Shown here one piece after another: positions 25,522 through 33,701 of a stretch of 64,000 bases of DNA. The notes under the pieces were generated by a model. The model saw only the letters and a program-made list of their open reading frames with translations. It ran no database searches and was not told the origin of the DNA. The stretch is from Phocaeicola oris (GTDB lineage Bacteria > Bacteroidota > Bacteroidia > Bacteroidales > Bacteroidaceae): NCBI RefSeq assembly GCF_021295095.1, contig NZ_JAJLQX010000001.1:1-64000 (forward strand), given 5' to 3'. Made by a program: the position numbers and the translations under genes. How positions within the stretch are numbered: position 1 is the stretch's first letter; the number at the start of each line of letters is the position of its first letter.

Positions 25522-26922
25522 TCAGATATTAACTGTTGTTTTTATTTCAGTGTTACGGACTTGGCCGGTAAGGGCTTCTATCTCGTCGTGGAGCTGCTTG
25601 ACGCGCTTTTCCATATCTAAGATACTTGCCGACGTTTGTTTGTTCCCCTCGGCGTACTGTTGACGTTTGTCGGTCAGTTCCTTCGACAGTATGGCATAGT
25701 CTTTCTGTTTCTGAATAATTTGTTGATATAAATGGCGTGCCTCGTCCGAACGGAATTGGTTCAGCGAGGTGTAGGTAATGTTATCGTTAACTATAAATTC
25801 AAAGTCTTCTTTTTTCTGCTGTTTCTGTTCTTTAGCGTACAGCAGAGCGGATAGGCGTTGTTTTGCCTCGTGAACCTTATCGTCGTCTTTCCATGTCCTT
25901 TTGATGGAACGCAGAGTGGCGGCATTCCTCAGTACGGCAGGGTTGGTGGTGTCATAATCCAGTGTTTTCTTCGATGTGTTCGGAACGAATATATAGACGC
26001 AGACCGAATCTTCCGGCTGATAGCGGTCGGAAGCGAACCATCCCAAATCGTTTAACTCGTCTATGGCGAGCATATAATCGTTCGAAGGGGAATTAAAAGG
26101 CATACCCTGATTGTTCGGCTTCAGATAATCATTGTCGTCCGTATTGTAACGGGTGACATAGATATCGTAACCACCTAATGTGCCTTCTTCGTCGGACGCG
26201 AAGTACAGGGTGACTCCGTCGCCCATCAGGAACGGATAGTTCACATTGCCCAACTCGTTCAGCGACGTGATGGGAGCGGGGGAAGACCACTCGTTAATCA
26301 GTTTATTCTCGGTGTACAACAGCGACTTGCCTGTATCGTCCGTCTGACTGATGATTCGCTTGTCGCCCTTTTCCGTTTGGTAGATAATCGATTTTCCTTC
26401 TTGCGCTAATGTCCCCGATTCTTTGCTTAATTTGTACAGGCTCAGAAAATCGTTCTTGTTCACCACCATGCTGTCTATAACGGTCACATCTTCCACACTT
26501 TTATACATGATAGATGCTCTCTGCAGTGCTTCCATTTCTTTTTCCGCTTCGGCAGTATCGCGCTTTTTATCCTCTAAGAGTGAGATATAACGCTCGTAAC
26601 TTTCTACTGCTTCATCAAAGCGATATAAGTCGGCATACGCCTTTCCCAAGTAACGGAAAGCACCTATATATTTGCGTTTGGCACTTTTCTCCAGATAGGG
26701 GACGGATTCTTCCAATGCGCCTGTTTCATAGCAGCAGGCACCGTAATAATAATTGTACGCGGGGTTCGACGGACTTTTTTTCACCAGCAATCGGTAAACT
26801 GTGAGCGCAGAGCTGAACTCTCCGGCATCGAACTGCTTTTGGGCTTGAGCGGCACTCTGAGCTATCAGCTGATGGCTGAAGAGAAAGGCAAGAAAGAAAA
26901 TGATATATTTCAGTTGTTTCAT
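25522..26922 (-). CDS. Secreted TPR and PD40-type protein
   Basis: Encodes 466 residues. A cleavable signal peptide (ends LIAQS, about 22) is followed by three or four TPR repeats (about 25-150), then beta-propeller-like WD40/PD40 segments with YFASDEEGTLGGYDIYV and WFASDRYQ (about 240-310), and a C-terminal coiled coil (about 400-450). Periplasmic or outer-membrane scaffold. PorE-like proteins have similar parts but also an OmpA domain, which is absent here. First gene of the operon. Confidence 0.82.
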   Translation of the reverse strand: MKQLKYIIFFLAFLFSHQLIAQSAAQAQKQFDAGEFSSALTVYRLLVKKSPSNPAYNYYYGACCYETGALEESVPYLEKSAKRKYIGAFRYLGKAYADLYRFDEAVESYERYISLLEDKKRDTAEAEKEMEALQRASIMYKSVEDVTVIDSMVVNKNDFLSLYKLSKESGTLAQEGKSIIYQTEKGDKRIISQTDDTGKSLLYTENKLINEWSSPAPITSLNELGNVNYPFLMGDGVTLYFASDEEGTLGGYDIYVTRYNTDDNDYLKPNNQGMPFNSPSNDYMLAIDELNDLGWFASDRYQPEDSVCVYIFVPNTSKKTLDYDTTNPAVLRNAATLRSIKRTWKDDDKVHEAKQRLSALLYAKEQKQQKKEDFEFIVNDNITYTSLNQFRSDEARHLYQQIIQKQKDYAILSKELTDKRQQYAEGNKQTSASILDMEKRVKQLHDEIEALTGQVRNTEIKTTVNI

Positions 26923-26959
26923 TTCAAATAGAATAAAAGTATATTATCATATTATAAAT

Positions 26960-27051
26960 CAAAGGTACTCATTTCTTTTGAATTTTCCGAGTAAAACACA
27001 TTTTATTTTTTTTATTTTCTTTTTCAAATTAGTTGAATTAGCGTATTTTTG
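26960..27051. promoter_or_regulatory. Divergent -7 boxes
   Basis: TACCTTTG on the minus strand (26967-26960) serves the TPR operon; TATTTTTG on the plus strand (27044-27051) serves the DUF486 gene. Their -33 regions are weak (no TTTG at the ideal distance). Confidence 0.5.
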
Positions 27052-27077
27052 TGCCCGTTTTATAAAAGCGGAAGAAA

Positions 27078-27452
27078 ATGTTATCATCGGGAATACAAAC
27101 GATTTCTTTATTGCTCTTTTCGAACATCTTCATGACATGCGCTTGGTACGGTCATTTAAAGATGCAGGAAGAGTTCAGCTGGTTCGCCTCTTTGCCTTTG
27201 ATAGGCGTCATTCTATTCAGTTGGGCGATAGCTTTTCTTGAGTACTGTCTTCAGGTTCCTGCCAATCGTATCGGCTTTTAGGACAACGGAGGACCTTTCA
27301 CGCTGATGCAGTTGAAGATTATCCAAGAGGTAATCACTCTCACGGTTTTTGCGGTCTTCTCCATGCTCGCTTTCAAAACCGAGATTCGCTGGAATCATTT
27401 GGCTGCTTTCGTTTGTCTTATTTTAGCGGTGTACTTTGTGTTTAAGAAATAA
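27078..27452 (+). pseudogene. DUF486 membrane protein with an in-frame TAG
   Basis: Residues 1-67 (LLLFSNIFMTCAWYGHLK through FLEYCLQVPANRIGF) are typical DUF486. A TAG at 27279-27281 then interrupts it, but the same frame continues perfectly (DNGGPFTLMQLKIIQEVITL, RWNHLAAF, YFVFKK) to TAA 27450. A single change such as CAG to TAG explains it. The full product would be 123 codons with four helices. Recent nonsense mutation or sequencing error. Confidence 0.85.
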
Positions 27453-27506
27453 GAAATGGGGATATGAAGCGATGGAACACGTCATCCGATACGTATGAAT
27501 GATGGA

Positions 27507-27634
27507 AGTGATACGGATGAGTTTCCGTATTCATCAGAAGAATTTGTGCGCTTATACGTATGAGTCATGGAACTCATCCGTATGAGTTGGGTGATTCATC
27601 CGCATAAGTTTCGGAACTCATGCGCATCACTTTC
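27507..27634. repeat. 22-bp phased dyad array C (6 units)
   Basis: Cores fall at 27511, 27533, 27554, 27576, 27598 and 27620, a 22-bp phase with one 1-bp slip; the second unit is degenerate. It starts AGTGATACGG and ends GCATCACTTT. It lies between two plus-strand genes. Confidence 0.85.
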
Positions 27635-27670
27635 CAATAGGTTGCTGATGGTAAATTTAATGAACACGTA

Positions 27671-27694
27671 GGTTCCATAGGTTCCACAGGTTCC
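27671..27694. repeat. Three GGTTCC repeats at 9-bp period, left copy
   Basis: GGTTCC at 27671, 27680 and 27689 with CAT/ACA linkers. An inverted counterpart follows the gene at 28272-28295, so the two arrays form a perfect flanking inverted repeat in which every unit matches. Confidence 0.85.
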
Positions 27695-27697
27695 GCT

Positions 27698-28270
27698 ATG
27701 CTGTTTTCGGAACCTGAAAAGAATGAAAATTTTTCAGAAAACATTGAGTCACAGGATGATATTATCGAGCACACCATTAGTGCCCTACCCTGCCTGCCCC
27801 GTTGTGTTTATACCCATCTTAATCAAATTTTGCTTACAATAACGAACATGGCGAACATATACTACGGACTGATAATGATGCGCCTCTGCACCATCCTCAC
27901 GGCCATGCGTAAGTGGGAAGCTAAAATGACGTTCACCGATGTTTATTGCGACGATGCCGATTTTAAAACGGCACGGGGCATAGTGCCGAACTGCATAAAG
28001 CACAGCTTGGCGCTGTTCACCATGCTGCCCGGCGGCATCAAGGTAACGCAGCCGGCAAAAAGCAACGAGGAAGTATTCTACATCCTCTTGGCTATGCCGG
28101 AAGAATTTACGTGGAGTGAATTTTGGGCTGCCCTGAAAGAAGCTCAGTTCTCAAAAAATATATGTAACAAAACATTGAAAAAGTTTGTCAAAAAAGGGTT
28201 TATTGTAAAAAAAGAAGGCAAGTATATAAAGAACAAAAAAGCCCTGAAGAAGGTTTCCAAAAGGGCATAG
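27698..28270 (+). CDS. DUF3987-like C-terminal fragment protein
   Basis: Encodes 190 residues. The middle (LTAMRKWEAKMTFTDVYCDD and DFKTARGIVPN, then HSLALFTML) resembles the C-terminal helical part of DUF3987 proteins, which normally have a much longer N-terminal helicase/primase-like part that is missing here. The C-terminus is a lysine-rich winged-helix-like region (CNKTLKKFVKKGFIVKKEGKY). It is boxed tightly by inverted 9-bp arrays: 4 bp before the ATG and 1 bp after the stop. Possibly a gene relic kept inside a repeat-bounded unit. Confidence 0.55.
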   Translation: MLFSEPEKNENFSENIESQDDIIEHTISALPCLPRCVYTHLNQILLTITNMANIYYGLIMMRLCTILTAMRKWEAKMTFTDVYCDDADFKTARGIVPNCIKHSLALFTMLPGGIKVTQPAKSNEEVFYILLAMPEEFTWSEFWAALKEAQFSKNICNKTLKKFVKKGFIVKKEGKYIKNKKALKKVSKRA

Positions 28271-28271
28271 T

Positions 28272-28295
28272 GGAACCTGTGGAACCTGTGGAACC
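28272..28295. repeat. Three GGAACC repeats at 9-bp period, right copy
   Basis: GGAACC at 28272, 28281 and 28290 with TGT linkers, the reverse complement of the left array at 27671-27694. Read in frame it would encode repeated Val-Glu-Pro followed by lysines. Confidence 0.85.
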
Positions 28296-28329
28296 TAAAA
28301 AAAAATAAAACGCTGTTTTAATCTATCCT

Positions 28330-28426
28330 GAGCCTGCTTTTCCGGGAAGTGCGAAAAAAAGACAACGGGTGTTGTGTTTCGCTCCCGAACAGGGAGCCCG
28401 CCCTGAAAACCGGAAAAAGCAGGCTC
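28330..28426. repeat. Large inverted-repeat element
   Basis: GAGCCTGCTTTTCCGG (28330-28345) pairs with the sequence at 28410-28426 over 16 bp with one bulged base. Inside is a second hairpin, GCTCCC/GGGAGC (28381-28397). The element folds into a two-level cruciform and carries no convincing gene. It may be a small non-autonomous mobile element or a structured RNA. Confidence 0.6.
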
Positions 28427-28588
28427 TTTCCCTATCAGGCGTAACGGTAACGCATTTTGACAAGTAAATAGATTCGTTATCAAGTTCTTATAAGTTTTAC
28501 GACCGGAGTATGTCGCATTCGACAGATAATCCCAATGCCTAAAAATACCACTTATTTTAGTCCGGTTAAATAAAAAATGTAAAAATGA

Positions 28589-28619
28589 TTTGGTGAAGTA
28601 GAAAAAGTGGTTAAATTTG
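28589..28619 (+). promoter_or_regulatory. Promoter of the SusC/SusD operon
   Basis: TTTG (28589-28592), 19-bp spacer, TAAATTTG (28612-28619): a perfect Bacteroidota promoter with a leader of about 110 nt to ATG 28734. No anti-sigma or hybrid two-component regulator gene is adjacent. Confidence 0.85.
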
Positions 28620-28733
28620 CAAGCGATTTATACCTATTGGCAGATAGATATTAATTATTGGTAGAACATTATCAAAAATTTGGAAATGGTTAAATTATTA
28701 ATTAAATTTGTATTACTTAATCCTAATTCTATT

Positions 28734-31718
28734 ATGACAAAAAACCTTTTAGGAAAAAGATTGGTGTCAGTCTTGGCAACATTCTTAATTGCAGTGACTG
28801 CTATGGCGCAGGTCACTGTGAAGGGTGTCGTGAAAGATGAGACGGGCGAACCTATTATTGGCGCGAACGTTCTCGTTAAGGGTACCACAAACGGTACAAT
28901 TACCGATATTGATGGTAACTACACGATTCAGAATGTAGCGAATAACGCTACGTTAGTTTTCTCCTACGTTGGCTTCAACAACATAGAGATTCCTGTTAAT
29001 GGAAAGACACAAATAAATGTCACCATGAAAGAGGATTCACAAGCATTGGATGAAGTCTTGGTGGTAGGTTATGCTACAGGTTCAAAACGTACGGTATCCG
29101 GTGTTGTTGAACGAGTAAAGAAAGAAGATATGAATAAAGGTATCGTTACCGACCCTACCGAAGCTTTGAAAGGCAAGGTAGCCGGTGTCAGCATTACTTC
29201 GGCCGGTGGCGGTGACCCGATGGGAGGTACCAACATTGCTATCCGTGGCGTATCCTCTTTATCCGGTGGTAACGACCCGTTGGTTATCGTTGACGGTGTG
29301 TTTGGTGACAAGCGTATGATGGAGGCTTTGTCTCCAAACGATATCGAGACCATCACCATTTTGAAGGACGCGTCAGAGACTGCTCAGTATGGTTCACGTG
29401 GCGCTGCCGGTGTAATTGTTATTACCACTACCAAGGGTAAAGCCGGTGTCGCACGCATTGATTATTCCGGTCAGTTTGGTGTTGGTACTACTTACAAGAA
29501 GATTGACATGTTGTCTCCGGAAGACTATGTTGCTCAGCCGGGCGCTATTGATGCCGGTTCCAGAAGCAATTGGTACGACTTGGTTACTCGCGACAATCCT
29601 ATTACTCAGAACCATAACGTAGCATTCTCTACCGGTTCGGAGAACGGAAACATGCGTGCTTCTCTCGGTGTTGTTCAGCGTCAGGGTTTGTTGAAGAGAA
29701 ACTCAGACATGATACACTATACTGCCAAGATGGACGCTACACAGTTTGCTTTCAATAAGAAGTTGAAGTTCGAGATGGGCTTGATGGGCTCGGAATTGGA
29801 CGGTTCAATGGTGTATAACCCAACCCGTACATGGAACTCTGTATTCGCTTGTATCCCTACTTATTCGGCAGAGCCTGTAAATGGTATTTATGTTCAGAAC
29901 GATGCCGGTGTAAACGCTTATAATCCGGTAGGTATTCTGCAAATCGACAACAAGTTCGATGTAACTGTATTGAACGCTCACGCCAAATTGACTTGGACTA
30001 TTATTGAAGGCTTAAATTTGAGCGCGTTCGGTTCATATACATCTATTAACTTGGCATCGAAGTCGTTTGTTCCTAACAACATTTATCAAGGTAAAGGTTC
30101 TAACGGTTATGCTCAGATAAACAACACTCGCCGTGGTGATATCATGGGTAATATCCAGTTGTCTTATACGAAAGACTTTGGTAAGCACCATATTGATGCT
30201 TTGGGCTTGGTTGAGGCACAGTCATACGATTCATTCTATAACTTCTCAGCTGCTCGTAACTTCGAAACCAATTATTTCGGTTACAACAACATGAAGTCGG
30301 GCGCTACACTTAATTGGGGCGATGTTGATTCTAACAACAGCAACAACAAGTTGATGTCTTACATGGGCCGTTTGAACTATATGTTCGCCGACCGTTACAT
30401 CGCAACCGTCAACGTACGTACCGATGGTTCTTCTAAGTTAGGTAAAAATCACAAGTGGGGTTTGTTCCCATCCGCGTCTGTTGCTTGGGTATTGAGCAAT
30501 GAGAGTTTCTTGAAGAACAATCATGTCATCAGCAACTTGAAACTTCGTGCAGGTTACGGTGTTACCGGTAATCAGGATGCTATTGATGCTTATAACTCAT
30601 TGGAGTTGATGAAACCAAGTGGAACAACTGTTTATAACGGTTCTCAAACTACTACATACGCTATCTATCAGAACGCTAACCCTGATTTGCAGTGGGAAAC
30701 CAAGAAAACTTTCGACGTTGGTGTTGATGCCGGTTTCTTAGGCGGTCGTTTCCACGCTACATTCGATTACTATCGTTCTACCACATCTAACATGTTGTAC
30801 ACTTATAATGTACCTGTTCCTCCATTTACTTATAACACACTGTTGGCTAACATCGGTGAGATGCAGAACAACGGTATTGAGTTTGCTATTGGCGGTGACA
30901 TTATTAAGACTAAGGACTTTACATTTACCGCTAACTTGAACGCGGCTTACGCGAAGAATAAGCTGACTAAGTTGGCAGGTACGTATAAAGGACAAGACTT
31001 GACACCTGCCGCTCATATCGAGATTGCCGGAGTATACGGTTCTTCCGGTTTGTCCGATGGTCGCGGTACCACTTATCTGATTGAGGGCCAGCCTGTAGGT
31101 ACTTTCTTTATTCCTAAATTCAAGAGCTTCAATGAAGGTGGTGGTTATGTATTGGAAGATTTGAACGGTGACGGTAAGATTGATACTTCTACCGAGGGTG
31201 GCGACCGCTATATTGCCGGTCAAGCTATTCCAAAGTGGACCGGTGCATTGAACTTGGGCTTCAAGTATAAGAACTGGGATTTAACAGCGCAGTTCAACGG
31301 TGCGTTCGGTCATAAGATCTACAACGGTACGTATGAGACTTACATGAACATGGATATGATCAATGCTTATAACGTTTTGGCTGATGCTCCTACCGGTGGT
31401 AACGGCAAGGGTATCCATGGTATTATCAACTCAGATTATTGGTTGGAGAAAGGTGATTATGTTCACTTCGATTACTTGACATTAGGTTATAACTTCAAGA
31501 CGCTTCCGAAGTTCATCCAGAACTTACGTCTGGCTCTTTCTTGCAATAACATTGCTACATTCACAAGTTACAGTGGTATGACTCCGCTCATCAACTCTAC
31601 TTCCATTACCGGAATGAAGTCACAGAATGAAGGTACTGTAGGAAACTTAGGTGTTGATGACAAGCGCGTTTACCCATTGCAGCGTACATTCTCTCTGCAG
31701 TTGAACGTAACATTCTAA
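28734..31718 (+). CDS. SusC-family TonB-dependent outer-membrane transporter
   Basis: Encodes 994 residues from ATG 28734. A signal peptide (ends AMAQ, about 26) is followed by the carboxypeptidase-like beta domain (VKGVVKDETGEPIIGANVLVKG, about 30-100), the TonB box region ALDEVLVVGY, the plug domain (about 110-240) and a 22-strand beta-barrel ending in FSLQLNVTF, with terminal Phe. It imports an oligosaccharide or peptide ligand with its SusD lid, energised by TonB. The next gene, 24 bp on, is that SusD. Confidence 0.97.
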   Translation: MTKNLLGKRLVSVLATFLIAVTAMAQVTVKGVVKDETGEPIIGANVLVKGTTNGTITDIDGNYTIQNVANNATLVFSYVGFNNIEIPVNGKTQINVTMKEDSQALDEVLVVGYATGSKRTVSGVVERVKKEDMNKGIVTDPTEALKGKVAGVSITSAGGGDPMGGTNIAIRGVSSLSGGNDPLVIVDGVFGDKRMMEALSPNDIETITILKDASETAQYGSRGAAGVIVITTTKGKAGVARIDYSGQFGVGTTYKKIDMLSPEDYVAQPGAIDAGSRSNWYDLVTRDNPITQNHNVAFSTGSENGNMRASLGVVQRQGLLKRNSDMIHYTAKMDATQFAFNKKLKFEMGLMGSELDGSMVYNPTRTWNSVFACIPTYSAEPVNGIYVQNDAGVNAYNPVGILQIDNKFDVTVLNAHAKLTWTIIEGLNLSAFGSYTSINLASKSFVPNNIYQGKGSNGYAQINNTRRGDIMGNIQLSYTKDFGKHHIDALGLVEAQSYDSFYNFSAARNFETNYFGYNNMKSGATLNWGDVDSNNSNNKLMSYMGRLNYMFADRYIATVNVRTDGSSKLGKNHKWGLFPSASVAWVLSNESFLKNNHVISNLKLRAGYGVTGNQDAIDAYNSLELMKPSGTTVYNGSQTTTYAIYQNANPDLQWETKKTFDVGVDAGFLGGRFHATFDYYRSTTSNMLYTYNVPVPPFTYNTLLANIGEMQNNGIEFAIGGDIIKTKDFTFTANLNAAYAKNKLTKLAGTYKGQDLTPAAHIEIAGVYGSSGLSDGRGTTYLIEGQPVGTFFIPKFKSFNEGGGYVLEDLNGDGKIDTSTEGGDRYIAGQAIPKWTGALNLGFKYKNWDLTAQFNGAFGHKIYNGTYETYMNMDMINAYNVLADAPTGGNGKGIHGIINSDYWLEKGDYVHFDYLTLGYNFKTLPKFIQNLRLALSCNNIATFTSYSGMTPLINSTSITGMKSQNEGTVGNLGVDDKRVYPLQRTFSLQLNVTF

Positions 31719-31742
31719 TAACATCTTAAAAGTATACAGATT

Positions 31743-33557
31743 ATGAATAAATACATTTTTGGTTCATTGCTCTTGGGTGTCGGTATGTTGACATCTTGTA
31801 GCTTGGATGAGAATCCTAAAAGCGCTTTCTTTGAGAAAGACGCTATGCAGAGCGAGACCTTGATTTACCTGAATACTGTTGCTGCCGTTTACAACAAGAT
31901 GGGCAACACACAGGAGACTACCGGCTCTGATGCATCCAACTTCGTTTCAGATGAATATTTTGTTCCCGGTCGTTTAGGAGACTGGGTAGATGGTGGCGTT
32001 CCACAGAATAAGTTTACTCACAACATTGTGCCTTCACATGGTTCACAGGGTAACTGGTCGGACATATATAGTACCATCGCGATGGCTAACAGCGCTATTG
32101 CCAAATTGGAAAGCTATAGTGAAATGGAAGCCGCGAAGAACTATATTTATGAGTTGCGTGCTTACCGTGCCATGTTGTATTATAATTTGTGCGACGTTTA
32201 CGGTAACTGTCCGTTGGTAACTTCTGCTGAGCAGAGTGTTGCCGACACCAAGTCAAGTCCTCGTAAAGATATTTTTGATTTCGCTGTAAAGGAACTGACA
32301 GAGTGTGTATCTCACTTGGCTCCGGATCAGTCACAGAAGTCGGGTACTTACTTTGGTCGTATGACTCAGCCTGTAGCTTACATGGTATTGGCTAAGTTGG
32401 CTTTGAATGCTTCTATTTATCAGTTGGATGTAACTCAGGCTAATTGGTCGAAAGATTATTTAGGTTCTGATATGACAGGTAGGGAGCAGATTGACGAAGC
32501 TCAGGGACAGAACATCACAAATCTGATGAAGGCTGTCACTATGACTATTGATGGTCAGACCATGAACTCATTGGAGGCAACTATCTACTGTGTTAATAAA
32601 TTGGAGAAAGATTACGGTTATAAATTGTCTCCTTCATACACTGAGAACTTTGCTGTTACTAACGAGAACTCTGTGGAGAACATTTGGACTATTCCTAACG
32701 ATGCCGTAACTTATAAGCGCAGTTGGGATCATCATCGTCGTTCATGGCATTATAACCATGCAGGTCACCCTACTTATAAGGGTTTCTCTTCATGGAACGG
32801 TCCTTGTGCAACCAAGCACTTGGTTGAGCTTTACGGCTACACCGAGGACAGGCAGGATTTATCAACTTGCGACCCACGTTTCGAATACAATTTCTACATC
32901 GATCGTGACTATGTTAACGAAACAGGAGTAAGAGTAACCGATGGTTTCAATAACAAACCGGGGGTTCTCGACACCGAGTTGGCATTGGAATACATGCCGT
33001 TGTGGTCGTGTGTCGATATGTCAAATTCAGAAGCTGCCATCAAAGCTAAGAAGCCTGCGCTTTACAGCAGCTTTACTGATGACGAATTCTTCCAGCATGT
33101 AGTTAAGAGCGCGGGCGCTCGTTTCAGAAAATATGCGTTCGACTTTACTACTTCCGATGCTTCTTATCCGGGTAACGATTTGGTAGTCTTCCGTTTCGCA
33201 GATGCTAAATTGATGCGTGCAGAAGCAGAATATCGTTTGGGTAAGACCGGCGAGGCTTTGCAAGAGGTTAATGATACTCGTGCCCGTGTTGGTTTACCGG
33301 CATTGACCGAAGTCAGCTTGCAAGTTATCGGTGATGAGCGTCAGAAAGAGTTGGCTTGGGAAGGTACCCGTCGTCAGGACATGATTCGTTACGCTATTAT
33401 GAATGAGCCTACTATCGACCGTTACGAAGGCGTTCCGGTAAACGTGTCCGCGTCTCCTTACAAACAGTCGAACATGGATGGTCACACTTATGTATGGCCT
33501 GTTCCTGCCGATCAGATTGCTACTAACTCTAATTTGAGTCAGGCTTGGGGATATTAA
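31743..33557 (+). CDS. SusD/RagB-family surface lipoprotein
   Basis: Encodes 604 residues. Lipobox MLTSC (Cys19), then the N-terminal SusD-like TPR domain with ELRAYRAMLYYNLCDVYGNCPLV (about 140-162, only part quoted) and the C-terminal RagB part with RLADAKLMRAEAEYRLGK-like text (FADAKLMRAEAEYR) and ERQKELAWEG. It caps the SusC barrel and binds substrate. No glycosidase gene follows, so the ligand cannot be guessed. Confidence 0.96.
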   Translation: MNKYIFGSLLLGVGMLTSCSLDENPKSAFFEKDAMQSETLIYLNTVAAVYNKMGNTQETTGSDASNFVSDEYFVPGRLGDWVDGGVPQNKFTHNIVPSHGSQGNWSDIYSTIAMANSAIAKLESYSEMEAAKNYIYELRAYRAMLYYNLCDVYGNCPLVTSAEQSVADTKSSPRKDIFDFAVKELTECVSHLAPDQSQKSGTYFGRMTQPVAYMVLAKLALNASIYQLDVTQANWSKDYLGSDMTGREQIDEAQGQNITNLMKAVTMTIDGQTMNSLEATIYCVNKLEKDYGYKLSPSYTENFAVTNENSVENIWTIPNDAVTYKRSWDHHRRSWHYNHAGHPTYKGFSSWNGPCATKHLVELYGYTEDRQDLSTCDPRFEYNFYIDRDYVNETGVRVTDGFNNKPGVLDTELALEYMPLWSCVDMSNSEAAIKAKKPALYSSFTDDEFFQHVVKSAGARFRKYAFDFTTSDASYPGNDLVVFRFADAKLMRAEAEYRLGKTGEALQEVNDTRARVGLPALTEVSLQVIGDERQKELAWEGTRRQDMIRYAIMNEPTIDRYEGVPVNVSASPYKQSNMDGHTYVWPVPADQIATNSNLSQAWGY

Positions 33558-33585
33558 TATCCTGAAATCAAGTTATTCCAATAGG

Positions 33586-33620
33586 GGAATGTGCATCATT
33601 TTTGGTGCACATTCCTTTTT
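33586..33620 (+). terminator. Terminator after susD
   Basis: GGAATGTGCA (33586-33595) pairs with TGCACATTCC (33606-33615), followed by five T. Confidence 0.92.
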
Positions 33621-33701
33621 ATATATTCAGGAATAAAGTTTGTTCTCACCTTGCTTTTTTCAGGAAAAATGAGTAAATTATGTATTATAAAAACGAATGC
33701 T

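Noticed and set aside
28295-28483. 62-residue minus-strand frame across the inverted-repeat element
   Set aside because: It runs through the stems of the structured repeat and has no recognisable domain; it looks like a by-product of the repeat.
33591-33701. Upstream extension of the DUF6057 gene
   Set aside because: It begins inside the susD terminator and adds a segment unlike the family N-terminus.
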